Source: Volvox africanus (Eukaryota; Chlorophyta; Chlorophyceae; Chlamydomonadales; Volvocaceae). From it: a DNA stretch of 64,000 nt. Below, piece after piece: positions 13,301 to 24,917 of the stretch; the stretch's first letter is position 1, and the number at the start of each line of letters is the position of its first letter. The stretch covers positions 3,534,001 through 3,598,000 of the forward strand of contig BSDZ01000008.1 in the NCBI GenBank assembly GCA_030268105.1, in the 5' to 3' direction. A program made the translations under genes and the position numbers. The notes beneath the pieces were generated by a model. That model did no database searches and had not been told where the DNA came from. It worked only from the letters and a program-made list of their open reading frames with translations.

Positions 13301-16300
13301 CAGTCCTACCAACACAACCCGTGTCCGACACGTCATCGTTATTCCCGGCGCCACCGAAGTCGTCCGACAGCGCCGACGGTGACCTCATACGGCCGCTCCA
13401 CGCAAGCCATTGGGAGACGCTTGGGTGGTTGCAGGTAACTAACTAACTAACTAATTAACTATATATTATAATATGGAGGAGATATAAATTGAAGTATATA
13501 AGCATGTAGATATATAAACATATCGGCTCTAGTATAAAGTATATCTTGTATTTGTATTGCCCCTCTATTATGGATGTATCGTAATGTATCTTTACCTGGC
13601 CCCCGCCTCTCCAGGATGCGGGTTTCGCCGTAAGTTCGGACAACCGGCTCTGCGACTCTATCCAAGAGTCTTTAGAAGCGGCGGAGGCTTGGATGGCCAA
13701 ACGGGGATCCTTGGGTGAGAGCAGACATGAAGCGTGAGGCGGCAGGTGAAGGCGGGGAGGGGGGGCTGAAAAAGAAAGGTCACCTGGGGTTCCGACTTCA
13801 GGGGCGTCCGTGTTCGATCCTAAGACCTCAGCCTCTAAGAGCCTGACCTAAAGACAAAGAGACAGAAGAGATAGATCTGCAAGCAAGAATGTACGGCATC
13901 GGATGGTTTTCAGTGGCACTCGTAAGGCCTACAAGCTATAGCTTTACAATGAGTAGCGTATTAATTACTAACCAACCAGCCAAGTCGGAACTGCAGGGTT
14001 TTGCTATTTCGTAGATTACATCATCGCCTGCTCACCCTGAGCCATCCCGACCATTCCCAAGAGCTTACGGTTCTGTTACGTCTGCGGGAGGAGTCCACGC
14101 CCCCGGCCTGCGACCACCGCACGACACCCAGGGCGCTCTCGCCGGCGGCTCTCCTCCCACTACCTCGTGACAGTTGTATGTCGTTTGTTGGTAAGTGAAG
14201 GGTGTACACCTCCTCCCCCCCCACGGGCCGCTGTACCCTTCCCCGCAGGTTACGATGCCGATGGTACAGTCATCAAGTTAGATGATACCACATTGTACGA
14301 CATCCTGGGTACGGCAGGGTCCGATCCGCGCTGGGCGATCGCGTGGAAATTCCCAGCTGGGGAGACGGTGACACGGTTACGGAAAGTGGAGCTTACTGTT
14401 GGCCGGCAGGGGCAGGTGAGGCCGCTGCAGCAGGGTCTTTGTCATAGGAGACGGAGTGGAGTATGCGCAGCACAACGGGTTTACACTCGCATACTCGCAC
14501 TCTACACACACACTGACACACCACCAGTCTTGCTCCTCGCGGCTCGTCAGTTCTCTCAAGCACACAGTCATCTCGGCTGATTCCCCCCCAATCGTCACCG
14601 CCCTTACTTGCCATACCTCTGTTTCAAGTGTCCCAAGACATGTGGCAGAGCGAAGTCCCCCCGGCGGCAGTAGTCACGCAGAAAACGTCCGAAAGCTCGC
14701 ATGGAGTCATAGGCTCCTGGATAGCCGTCTGCACATACCCCCCCCCTCTGCACATAACCCCGGCCTGCACATACCACCCGCCTGCACATACCCCTCGCCT
14801 GCACATACCCCGCCGGCCCGCAACCCGGCTGCTCAGGTTACGCCGGTGGCTCTGTTGGAGCCGGTGGTCCTCGGAGGTGTCACGATCCGTCGCGCCAGTC
14901 TGCACAACGTGGGGTTGGCGGCGGCGCTGGATCTGCACCTTGGGGACGCAGTGGTGCTTCGGAGGAGCGGGGACGTGATTCCGCAGGTGAGTGAACACAG
15001 ACAAAGGAGCGCGTCAGCGCGCGGGGACGTGTATGCCTGTGCTGTGCTGTGCTGTGCTGCGTGTCCAGCATGTTTTGCTGTCTTCGTGCCTGCAAACAAT
15101 GTCATAAGTGATAAAGGGACGCACAGCTTAACGGGAAAGTTGTCGAGGGAGCGGTGCTACTCGGGAAGAGTTGGAGAGCATTCTTGAAGGAAAGGTGAGT
15201 GCTGCCGGGCATGTCGCGCTGCGTGGGGTTGTGGCCGTGAGGTGGCACAGCACGTGCCGCAGAACTTGATTTGTAGTAATTGACCCACCCCTCTCTCGGT
15301 TGCGTATTCCGCAGGTTCTTAACTCTATTCCTGCTTTTTCTCTGTAGCTCCATCTCATTCCATCTCCTTCCCTGTATCTTACCTTTCAGGTTGTGCGGGT
15401 GCTTCCGGAGCTGCGGCCCCGCAGCGCCCTGCCCTGGCTGCCGCCGTCCTCCTGCCCTGCGTGCGGGGCGCCCCTCAGGCGGCAGCCGGCGGCCAATGAG
15501 GTTTCCGGGGATCAGCTCCTGTGCGACAGTCCCGATTGTGGGTCCAAATGCGAGCGAAAGGTGTGAAGGGAGTTGGATGGTGCAGTGGAGGAGCCGTGGG
15601 TGCAGGACGGAACTAGCTGGGGGAAGGTTACAGCCTGCCCATGTGCGGATGTTCGATGTCATATCCCGGAATTGATTTTAAATGACGCAATGAAGGGGAG
15701 ATGGAGATGGAGTGGTACGTGTTACGGGGAAGGGGTCGGTGTTTGTGTTTGTGCTCGTGTGTATGTATGTGTGTTTGTGTGTTACAAGCCTAACTGGGTC
15801 TGGGACTGCCGAAAAGGAGCCGCCCTGTCGCAGCAGGCAGTAACCCCGCATTAGGTGGAATGAGCCTAGGGCGCCAACGGTTCTTGACTCGCTGCATCGA
15901 GCTTGACGCAACCCCCCTCTGAGTTGGTACCCAAGCACAAACCCCCATGGTCCCCGTTGGCGCTGGGCGGTGGTACTGCAGTTGCTGCACTTTGCATCCG
16001 TGTGCCTGAAGGGCAGCCATTTGTCCAAAGAGACGATGAGCCAGCTGGTTGCGGCCGGGCTGATCCGGGAGCTGCCGGACTTCTACAACCTGGAGCAGGT
16101 CGGGCAATCCTTGGGGGGTGTTGTCTGGGTTTGGAAGCTTCTTGATCTCATGAAGAGAAGAGAAGCACCGGGTATCAAAAGGGATGTCGTAAACGACGTT
16201 GGGAAAGAGGGGCCCGTAACCTGCCTTGATTGCACACCCTCGATCTGCACAAACCAAAAGGAGAATTAGATGGAGTGCCTTTTGGGTCGTTATGAGCAGG

Positions 16301-19300
16301 CGTCCCTGAGCCCAGGTCCTGCTTGTGCGTGCTTGCTGTTATTGGCTGCCGCGAACTGGAACATGCGTCAGCGTGCTGCCGTCTGGGAGCGACGCAAAGT
16401 ATCGCTCCATGTCCTATCCTCCTCTGTCATCCTCTGTTTCCCCAGCGGGCTGTTCACCACGCCATGTCGTTGTGTGCTTGTCGCGAGCGCGCGCGACGTG
16501 CTTTCCGCGTTCTGCAGGCTGTGTTGGCCACCCTGCCAGGCTTTGGCTCCGCCCGGAGCGCCACTCTGGTAGCCGCCCTCGAGTCCTCCCGCCGGATGTC
16601 CGCTGCAACCCTGCTGCGTGGCCTCAACATCCGGCTGGTGGGGGAGGCTGCGGCGGGCGCTGTGGGTCGCGCCTTCCCGCGGTTGCAGGACCTGATAACG
16701 GCAAGCCCGGAGGAGATAGCCGAAGGGGCAGGTCCGCATGTCCACGCCTGCGTGCTTGCGTGTGTGTATGAGTATGTACGTATCCGTACATGTGCACGTG
16801 TACGTGTTTTGGGGAGGTGTTCCATTTTGCAATAGGAAAAACGGCGTCACGGCGCCCTGACGCCACGCCCGACACATTACTCCAGGTATTCTGGAGCTTC
16901 CCCATCTTCGCCCTGACCTCCACTTGCCGAGGTCGCATGCCTCGTCCTTTGCTTGACACCCGCCTTTCTGCCTCCGACCTCCGCGTCATCATATTTGCTT
17001 GCGCGTTTTCTTTGCATCTTCTCTCTCCCTGTTCCGCAACTCCTCATTGAAAATGAAGACACTTTATATATACACCCGGCTACTCCGCACCCCCGCATGC
17101 AACCCCTCCCTCCCCCTCACACACATTCGCACTTTGGCCCGCCGCCCCGCTCTTCTTCTGCTCCCGCCACCAGGTGTGGGGCCTGCAGTAGCCAGCAGCG
17201 TGGCGGGATGGTTTCGGACGCCAGAAAATCAAGCCCTGCTGCAGCGGCTAAGAGAGGCTGGGCTGGTGTGTCTGTGGGGAGCCACTGCGCCCTCCATCAA
17301 CGATGCGGCGCGGCTGCCCCCGGCTGGGATCACAGTTACCGCACCGGCAACCACCCCAGCAGCCTCTGCCTCCTCGAAGGAAGGGGGCGACACAAGAGCT
17401 CGGCGAGGCCGGCCTCGCCGGCGGCCCTTGGCATCTGCCGATGCCAAGGGCTCTGATGCCGCGCCGGCGGAGAGTGTTCGTGAGCATCAGGAGAAACTTG
17501 AGCAAGGGCAGCAGCTGGGGAAGCTCGAGGGGGAGAAGGGGAGGGAGCAACCTGCCGACGGGAAATCTGTTCCGCAGCTGTTGGGTGTGAGAGGGCTGCG
17601 AGTGTGCGTGACAGGTGCACTGATGGTAAGGGTGGAGGGAAGGGGAGAAAGGGGGGAGGGGGGGCAAAGATGGGACAGGTCATGGTCATCGTGTTGGTAA
17701 TGTGTATTTGGTGGGGACATGGGTGGGGGGAGATCTTGATTACGACTGCATTGAAAAACCAACATCATGTCCCATCAGGCAAATGGGGGAGAAGTTATTG
17801 GGACATGGAGTTATCGGCATTCACAGAAAAAATATCAATATCAATATCTGAGACAAATGCAGATTCCGGGGAGTGGGGTTAATATCATTCCCGAGTTAGC
17901 TCATCAGCGACGATCAAGACAGATCTGTCACATCTTCAGAATACGACAATCCCAGAGCATTCAGATAGGTGTTTTTAGACCCAACCGCAATATGCGCGTT
18001 CTAACGAACGACGACCTCAGGGTTCACGGGGTTTCTAGCCCACAAGCTGGTAACACTGTAAGTAGACCTGGAGCACCGCAAACGCGCTCAGGTCTACTCG
18101 GGGGTTTCGGGTTTTAAGGTTCTCACTACCAATATTTTTTCCTTTTTCCTGGTTACCACTATTCCCTGGGTAAGGTTCTGTGTTTCTGTTCTCCCCTTCC
18201 CCGTTCATCCCCGTCCATCCCTTCCCTTCCCTCCGGCGTGTGTAGGGCCCGTCGGGTACGGGGCTGGCGCGCAGCGAAGTGAAGGTGAGCGCCTGAAGCA
18301 AGGTTTGCATGGCATGCTGAGTATATTTCCGGATTGGTAAGTGTGCTCTGCGGGCGCCTGTGTTGACAGCGCATTACTGTTCTTACATGCTTGGTGATGT
18401 CGTTGCTGCTAGTGCTGCGGTTGTTGTCTGCTGGCAAATATTTGCGTTGATAATTGAAAGAGTTGCGGCTCGTCTCACGCTTACGTGGAGTGTTGATGGT
18501 TACAGCATATGGCGAAATGGCCTCAATCTCGCTTAAAATGCTCAATCCCTTTTGCGGAATCAACCTCCTTTGGGTATCGCTAACATGACCGTGGAAATTC
18601 AAAATCCTAAACACGTACACGCAGGCGTACATATGGCTCAGCCCTAACCACATAACAGATACTATATGTATGTATATATAATGTGTATGAAAATGCGTTG
18701 CATCCTTGCATCCTAGCATCCTAGCCCTGCTTGTCCCCCTCTTCCTGCGCTGTGCCGCAGACGATGCTCGAGGAGGCGGGTGCAGAATTTCATCCGGCCG
18801 TGAAGAAGAGCACGCAGGTTGGCCGGGTAGGAGGGTTCTGTTTGGGAGAGGGGGGCCTAGCAAGCTAGACGCCGTGGAATAGCAGACGGGGGCGCGCGCT
18901 TGGGGGATGTGGGCACGTGTATCTGTGTATGTGTATGTGCGCATGTATATGTGTGTATGTGTGCACGCGTGCTCCCGCAACGTCCCTCTCGAGCTGGGGA
19001 GAGCCGCGCCGGAAAAAATGAAAAACGTTATCCTGGCTAGTCATTAGGGGAGCACCACCATCACCACCACCTTCACTACTCCCGTCGTCACCGCTATCAC
19101 CGTCTTGGCCGTCACCATCGCCGCCGCCATCGCCGCCGCTTCTGGCCACCCTGCCTTCCGCCTCCGTACTCCTGCATCTAAGGGGATACTGACCGATCCA
19201 TCCCTTGGTTCTCACGTCCAGACCGTTTGCCTAGACTTTCCCTGCATCATGAGGAGTGCAGCTTGTGGCTTTTGCCACGCCACATACGATGTATTTGTAA

Positions 19301-19544
19301 TTTTGTCTTTTGCCCCCGACGTCTGCCCTGTTTGGGACTTTTGGGATAGGTGTTGCTGGCCGGAGATGACGCAGGGGGTCGTAAACTGGCTAAAGCCGCT
19401 ACCAGCGGTGTCCACGTGATGCGGGAGCCGGAGTTCTGGCGCGTGTTCTGGTCAGAACGGATAAAGAACCCTTCAGCAGCGGTGGCAGATAGGGAAGTGC
19501 CATGCTGGACAGAGCGAGGCGTTGCCATCAAGCCAAGCGAGTAA
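10317..19544 (+). CDS. NAD+-dependent DNA ligase (LigA type), 15 exons
   Basis: It seals nicks using NAD+ as adenylate donor. Exons: 10317-10582, 10902-10992, 11571-11954, 12540-12818, 13144-13434, 13615-13714, 14249-14415, 14837-14986, 15390-15560, 15982-16098, 16518-16731, 17174-17625, 18246-18284, 18761-18817, 19350-19544; 990 residues, all phases matching. Residues 1-65 form a basic presequence ([19 protein letters not shown]), hence likely organellar. Then come domain Ia ([19 protein letters not shown]), HRVPMLSL, the nucleophile Lys about 225 in [45 protein letters not shown], an OB fold with VGRQG, a Cys4 zinc finger (C598, C601, C621, C626), HhH repeats (VGPAVASSV) and a C-terminal BRCT. 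Bacterial LigA is about 670 residues; the excess is the presequence and low-complexity inserts in exons 3, 4 and 12. Some donors are weak (GTCGGG, GTCCGC, GTTGGC). An earlier ATG at 10224 would add 31 residues. Family identity is very secure. Confidence 0.93.
14729..14818. repeat. degenerate tandem repeat around CCTGCACATACC
   Basis: Four imperfect copies with a core of CTGCACATA and C-rich spacers of varying length. They stand directly before the acceptor of ligase exon 8 and form its pyrimidine-rich tract. Confidence 0.7.
17401..17452. repeat. two adjacent perfect hairpins in a ligase coding exon
   Basis: Bases 17401-17420 are a perfect 20-base GC-rich palindrome. Just after it, GCCCTTGGCAT and its reverse complement flank a 6-base loop. 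Both lie in the region of exon 12 that encodes the linker between the HhH and BRCT domains. Confidence 0.75.
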
Positions 19545-21400
19545 TTCGTACCACGTATTACATATGCACGAAAGGGGGGGGGGTTGCAAAATACGCGAAG
19601 CCGAGTGGACCTGTACTGAATTTTTGATAAGATATAGATATGATCTACGGATATGATATAATACTGATAACCGTGCAACAGTACGGCCTTTCGGGATATG
19701 GGGTATCGAGTGCTAGTCGATCGGTCATATAATGCCGATGGATTTTTCGTTTTCTTTCTTTATTTTTTGTTGATCAGGTCAAGCTGGGATCTACGCTGGT
19801 TTTGCGGTTGCGTGCGTGCGCGTTGTGACACCAAATTTTCCTAAGGGGAGAGGCTTGGGAGGGGGGAAACGCGGCGAAGTGGGAAAGACGAGAGTTTGGA
19901 AGTACATGCTTTGGGGAACTGCGCAACGGAGAGGAGGGGGAGGCTGTGAAATTGGGACTTTGGTGAACACCCAAATCGTCTGCATTATCATTTGCGTTGT
20001 GAATCCCTAGGGTTTGCGCTGTTCCCCGGTATGGCGTATGGCCGCCTCGCATAGCTCATGAAAGCCTCCCTCGCTCATTTCCCCTCGGTCCTGTCGGGCC
20101 GGTGGTAGTTTTCCTTGATAAGTGGAAATGGCATTTTGGAGGGGTTCGTGCGTTGCTTCTTGTTGTAGGTGTGCCGTGGCATGCATGGCGTTATATGCCA
20201 TGCCAAGCATGCGCAAGCGAGATCTTTTATTCGTTTGCCTATCCTAAACTAGTAGTTATTAGTAGTAACTAGCTATCCGCAGGCAGACGAAACAGGTGGA
20301 GTGTTTTAGCTTTACCATTGTGTCTTTAATGTTAATGCAGACGGTAATGAAATAGTGATCGTTAGGGTTCCACCAATTCAATGCCACCTCCCCATCGCAA
20401 GCTACACATGGCTAGCTACGCATTAGGGTTGGCAGCCCACCCGCAGGCAACTGCACGAAAGTTCGTTGTCATGAAACTGTCTTACATGAATGCTTTTCAT
20501 CATGGTCCGCAATGGATATCGACCAGTTGAGCGGACTGGTGCCGGCGTTTAGCCGAGGGGGAACGGAAATGCTTCGATTGGAAGCAGGCAAGCAGCTGGT
20601 TGGGGGGTCGATGGACGCAACCGCCCTGAATCAGAAACTATTTCAGCGCCATTGAACACTAGAAATACTCTCAGATTACAGCGAGTCGTATCGTTTTTGC
20701 GGTTCGTACTTGCGTCTGCGACGGCTCTTGCGTTTCATAGGCGTACGATAGGAAGGAAAACAAAGGGACCGCGCCGAAACAAGGAATTGTTAATGGCATG
20801 TATGAGATTTATTCTTGTCAGCAGTTTTTATGCAGAAATGATCGGAAAAGCGCCAAGAAATCCAGTGTCGTTCCGGTGACCGTTGGCGACGTGAATGTAC
20901 ATGAGCTTGCATGAACGAAGTGGAGTTGGACTTAAACCATAAGGATAGCAGTCCAATCAGCATAGCATCACTTATTATTAAAAATCTACGCTTTACGTCT
21001 AGTATGTAGTACCGGTACGGTGTGTCTGTGTCCTGCCTTCTCTATATCGCGATTTGCTTTCCTATCATCCACAGGACAGTATATATTGTACATAATGAAA
21101 GGCTTTAATATGGCCACCTATTATATTATTATGACACTTAGTTAGGCAAAGTCCCAATTTGCAAGCTTGAATTTTATTGGAGGAGCGACTCGATGAAATG
21201 CATGGAACGGATAAAGCAAAGGCGAAAACTTTGGCCACTGCCTCAACGTTGCAAAAGGTATGGGCCTCAACCGGAAGCATGGACATGCTGAGGCAAGGCT
21301 CGCGCCGTCTGAAATGTTAGACCTATTATAGCTCATAAATCTCCACGACGTTCACTCATGTGTGGTGTTCGGGCTTTTTAGGTGGTCTGCCCTGCTCCAG
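19545..21400. other. region between ligase and next gene, no supported exon
   Basis: Upstream exons of the following low-complexity gene must lie here or nearby, because its first exon I can place starts in phase 1. I could not choose any with confidence. A small ATG frame of 47 codons at 20512 has no donor in the required phase. No TGTAA signal was seen close to the ligase stop. Confidence 0.4.
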
Positions 21401-24400
21401 AGCGGGATCCCCAGGAAATTTTGAGCCATGGGTGGCGCAAGGTCGGCGAACAGAAGAAGGTCACAAACCGCCTCGCAAATGGTAACCCAGACCGCGGTGA
21501 GTGAAGCGGAAGGAGTTAAGCCCATTTCCTTGCTGCCTGGAAGCGACGCGGCACCGTTTCACAGATATGCCCGGCGCATTTTTACCTTCCCGTCCCTGCT
21601 CAACAACTTCTATTTCTCCTCGGCCTTCTGCTGCAGGGGTTGGCTTCAGCGCTCGTGATTCATTCGCGGAGGCTCACGACCATCCCAACCGACAAACAGG
21701 TCGACAGGTGCTGGATAAGATGTTTGGCCATATGAGACCACACCACATCATCACCCCCAGTGCAGTACTGCACAATGAAGAGGAGGAGCTGGAGAACGGG
21801 CTGGTAGGGACCTACTGCGTGCACGGGATGGCCCGAATGAAAGAGGCTTGGCTTGGCAAGTGGAACACACCCGCAAGCCCTCTCGCTCGCTGGAACCCAT
21901 TGGAAAGAGGCACATACACACATACACATGCGCGCGTGTGTGCGCGCGTTCATGCCTTCATCAGTGTTTCCTAATAAAGCTCCACCATCGCCGTCGCCAC
22001 CTTGTACCTTGAGTCTCTGAGCTGCTGCCTGCCTCCATCTGGCCATCTGGCTATTCCTCCTACCCCCTGGCGTATGTCCACTGCAATGCAGGGCTGTCAG
22101 GCTGCCCGTCTGGCGTTCTTCCGCCCCGCCATTGCCCCCGCTTTGAACAGCCTGCCTCCGAGCTCTCAGTCCCCAGCTGATACCCCGGCCGGGGGATCTG
22201 CAGGCGGAGATGCGGGCGTGGTGGCGGGCATAGCTTCACCCGTCACGCCGTCATCGCCACTGCGCCGAACCGATACCATCCAGGGGCAAGCGGCGACAGC
22301 CGTTCAAGCTCAGGGTACGTGCTTCTTGACCGAGAAGTCAGTCCTCAGGTCCATATCCGCGGGTTGCACCTGCTGAATCGCCTTCCCCCGGGGGTATTTC
22401 CTCACTGAGCAATGTTGTTTAGGATTGCGGTGTGGCTGAGCGCGAGGTGCACACTCTTAGCCTGCTCTGACGTGATATGGCTGTGGCGGGTGCCAAAGCA
22501 GGACAAACTACTATGGACTGACGGTGTGCCTTAAGGTGTGTTTTGATGATAGGACACAGCCAAGATGACAGTTCCGGGTGTACTGCGAACTGCGGCGACC
22601 GCCGCATGCAGTAATGTGGTGACGGGAAATCTGAGCCTAGGGAAAATGCGATTCACGCGTTACCGCTGCTGAGAGGGAGTGCGAATGTGCTCACATGCAG
22701 AATCCGGCAGTGGTGGACTGGATATCAGCTCTGCTGAGCTGACCGCAGGGGATGAGCCCGAAGTGATTAGCCGGTCCGTGAGCAGCTCAAAGTTGGGAAC
22801 GAATGAAAGCAGCAGTCCACAGGGCTCACTTCGACGGTACGGCACCGCTGCTGTCGCAACTCAGCTCATTCGACATGAGCTAAGTCTGCGCCGGATGGCC
22901 AGCGGCAATGCCAGTCCCAGCCGCGCCGCCGGCAGCGCTGGCGCCAGCACTCCCACGGCCTTCGCCCATTGCCGTACTCTGAGTCCGCACCCTGAACGGC
23001 GCGGGGCCCTGCCCGCCGTCATTCGGTCGTATCCGAGTGATAGCGGTGCCATGGCTGCGGCCCATTGTTCAATGCCAGGGCCTGAACTAGCACGCCTCCC
23101 AGCGGCAGCAGGTGCTGTCTCAAGCCCTGCTGCCGCCACCGGCCGCGGCGGCATCAGTGCTGGCGCCGCAATGTCCAGCGGCATCAGTGCCGGAGCCGCG
23201 TTGCCCGGCCGCCGCCGCGCCAGCATCAGTGGCGATTCGTCCCTACCGGCCATTGGCAACCCCTACAGAGCACCAGTGGCTCGAGCTCGACGGGCGTCAC
23301 TAACAGGCGGCGACATACCAGGCCCAGCTGCCGCGATCTTTAGGCTCCCTCGCCGCATCTCATTGACTGGGTTAGACGGCAGCGGCGGCGGTGGTCGCGG
23401 CGGTAGCATGCCGCAGCTAGTCAGGGTAAGCAACAGTGGCATGCCGCATGCCGGTAGCGGCTGCCATGGTTCCTCTCCAATGGGAATGGCAGGTCGCGGC
23501 GGCGGCGGCGGTGGTGGTGGTGGCTGCAGTGGCATTAGACTCGATCCACATAATAGCCATAGCAGCTTATCGCCAGAAGCTCTCCCTGCGACACGCGGCA
23601 TCCCGTTGACGGGCAGCGACGGCTCCAGCCATGTACATGTACATGGGAATTTGGGCGGCAGCTTCCGCACCGGGGCCGTTGACGGGCCAGCGGCTGACGC
23701 CATAGCGCAACTTGGACTCAACGTGCATACTACAGACCATCACAGCGGTATCACTGGCGCCGGCGCCGGCGGCGGCATGGGGTCGCCTAATACACCCAAC
23801 GCTGGTATGCCGCTCAGTGGCCTGGAGAACTTGGCAGGCACGGGATTGGGCGACGCAATCTCGCAGCTGCGGAATATTCGGATGGGCGTTGGATCAGGAG
23901 GGGCTAAGGAGTTCCGGGAACGAAAAGTCGAACCAGGTGTGCATATTAAGGGGTGGGGCCAAGTCCAATTATTCAGATCAGGGCGTGGACACCAAAGCGT
24001 GAGACATGTGGAACATTGCCATGACTAGGGATGTGGCTGGGGCGGTGCGATCGGCGGGGCAAGGGGGAGGGCAGGGGGAAAGGAGGGGCAAAGGGGCGAG
24101 GATCTCGGCTCCTCGAAGCGCACTGTCCTGCAAGGCAGACCCACAGAGTCAAGCACGCACACACCTCCTCCTCGCAGGCCTAGCTGGCCTAGTCCCGGTG
24201 CAGCTGCTGCCGGTGCCGTTGCCCCCGCTGGACAATTGGCAAGTAATCACCAAGCAGGGTCCGGAGCTGGACCCCTGCAAGGGGATAAGGCTGGTAGATA
24301 CCGCCAACTATGTGCTGCCGCGACACTCTGCAGAGGTCGGCCTGCAGGTGGGTGCGTGCAGCAAACCACGACTGGCGGTGGTCCAGTTTCAATGGCTGAA

Positions 24401-24917
24401 AACAATTTCCATGGGATTGCTTAAATCAGGACTGAAGGGCTCCGGGCTCTCTGTCCGTCAGCTAGGGTTGATATGTCCTGGGATTCTGGATGTTTGGATC
24501 AGAGAGCTCCGCGCGCGGCATAGGACCGATGTCGGGACGGTCTCACGATTACCGGACCCGGTAGGCAACCCAATGCCTCCTTGAGCCCTCCCCTTCTGGA
24601 ACACAGCCGGCGCTGTACCCATCGTTCCCCGCACCTGCTGCACCTCCCTACATTCGTTCGTCGTGCTCTAGTACCTTTGCTGCCCTCTGACCCTGTTGCT
24701 GCTGCCGTCACGGCCCGTTCAGGTGCGTATGGCACAGCACCAGGCTGCGATGCGCGAGCTCGTCAAGGTGGAAGGGGCACCTATGAGCGAAATAGAGATG
24801 GAGGCTGCCAAGCTGCTGGGCAGGCTGGAGCGCAGCGGCGCGCGCCACCGTAACTTCAGCACTATGGAAAGCATGGGATCTAGCGGGCAGCGCGCAGCAG
24901 AGGCGGACCTGGGGTAG
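21401..24917 (+). CDS. low-complexity protein with repeated RRxS sites, 5' end unresolved
   Basis: I do not recognise the family. Phase-consistent exons are 21401-21496, 21637-21803, 22092-22314, 22701-23936, 24178-24347 and 24723-24917 (TAG). The N-terminal part visible here reads RDPQEILSHGWRKVGEQKK and continues to a folded-looking acidic segment ending NEEEELENGL. The large exon is Gly/Ala/Ser-rich, with long GGGG runs, and repeats a basic motif: RRASIS, RRASLTG, RRISLTG, which are basophilic-kinase-type (PKA-like) sites. The last exon is helical and charged (AKLLGRLERSG). No membrane segment or catalytic motif was found. Upstream exons are missing because the first placed exon needs a preceding exon ending in phase 1. 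It resembles the gene at 1-3730 only in composition and RRxS/T sites. Its closeness to the ligase gene on the same strand says nothing about function. Confidence 0.6.

Noticed and set aside
15982..16131. Longer ligase exon 10 using a later donor
   Set aside because: It would insert extra residues into a helix-hairpin-helix segment that aligns to bacterial LigA without a gap when the earlier donor is used.
20512..20655. 47-codon ATG frame as start of the second low-complexity gene
   Set aside because: No GT donor in the phase needed by the next exon and no similarity to anything known.
21428..21496. ATG frame MGGARSANRRRSQTAS with a myristoylation-like start, as first exon of the second low-complexity gene
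   Set aside because: It ends in a phase that does not fit the next exon; another frame of the same bases (RDPQEILSHGWRK) fits both neighbours.
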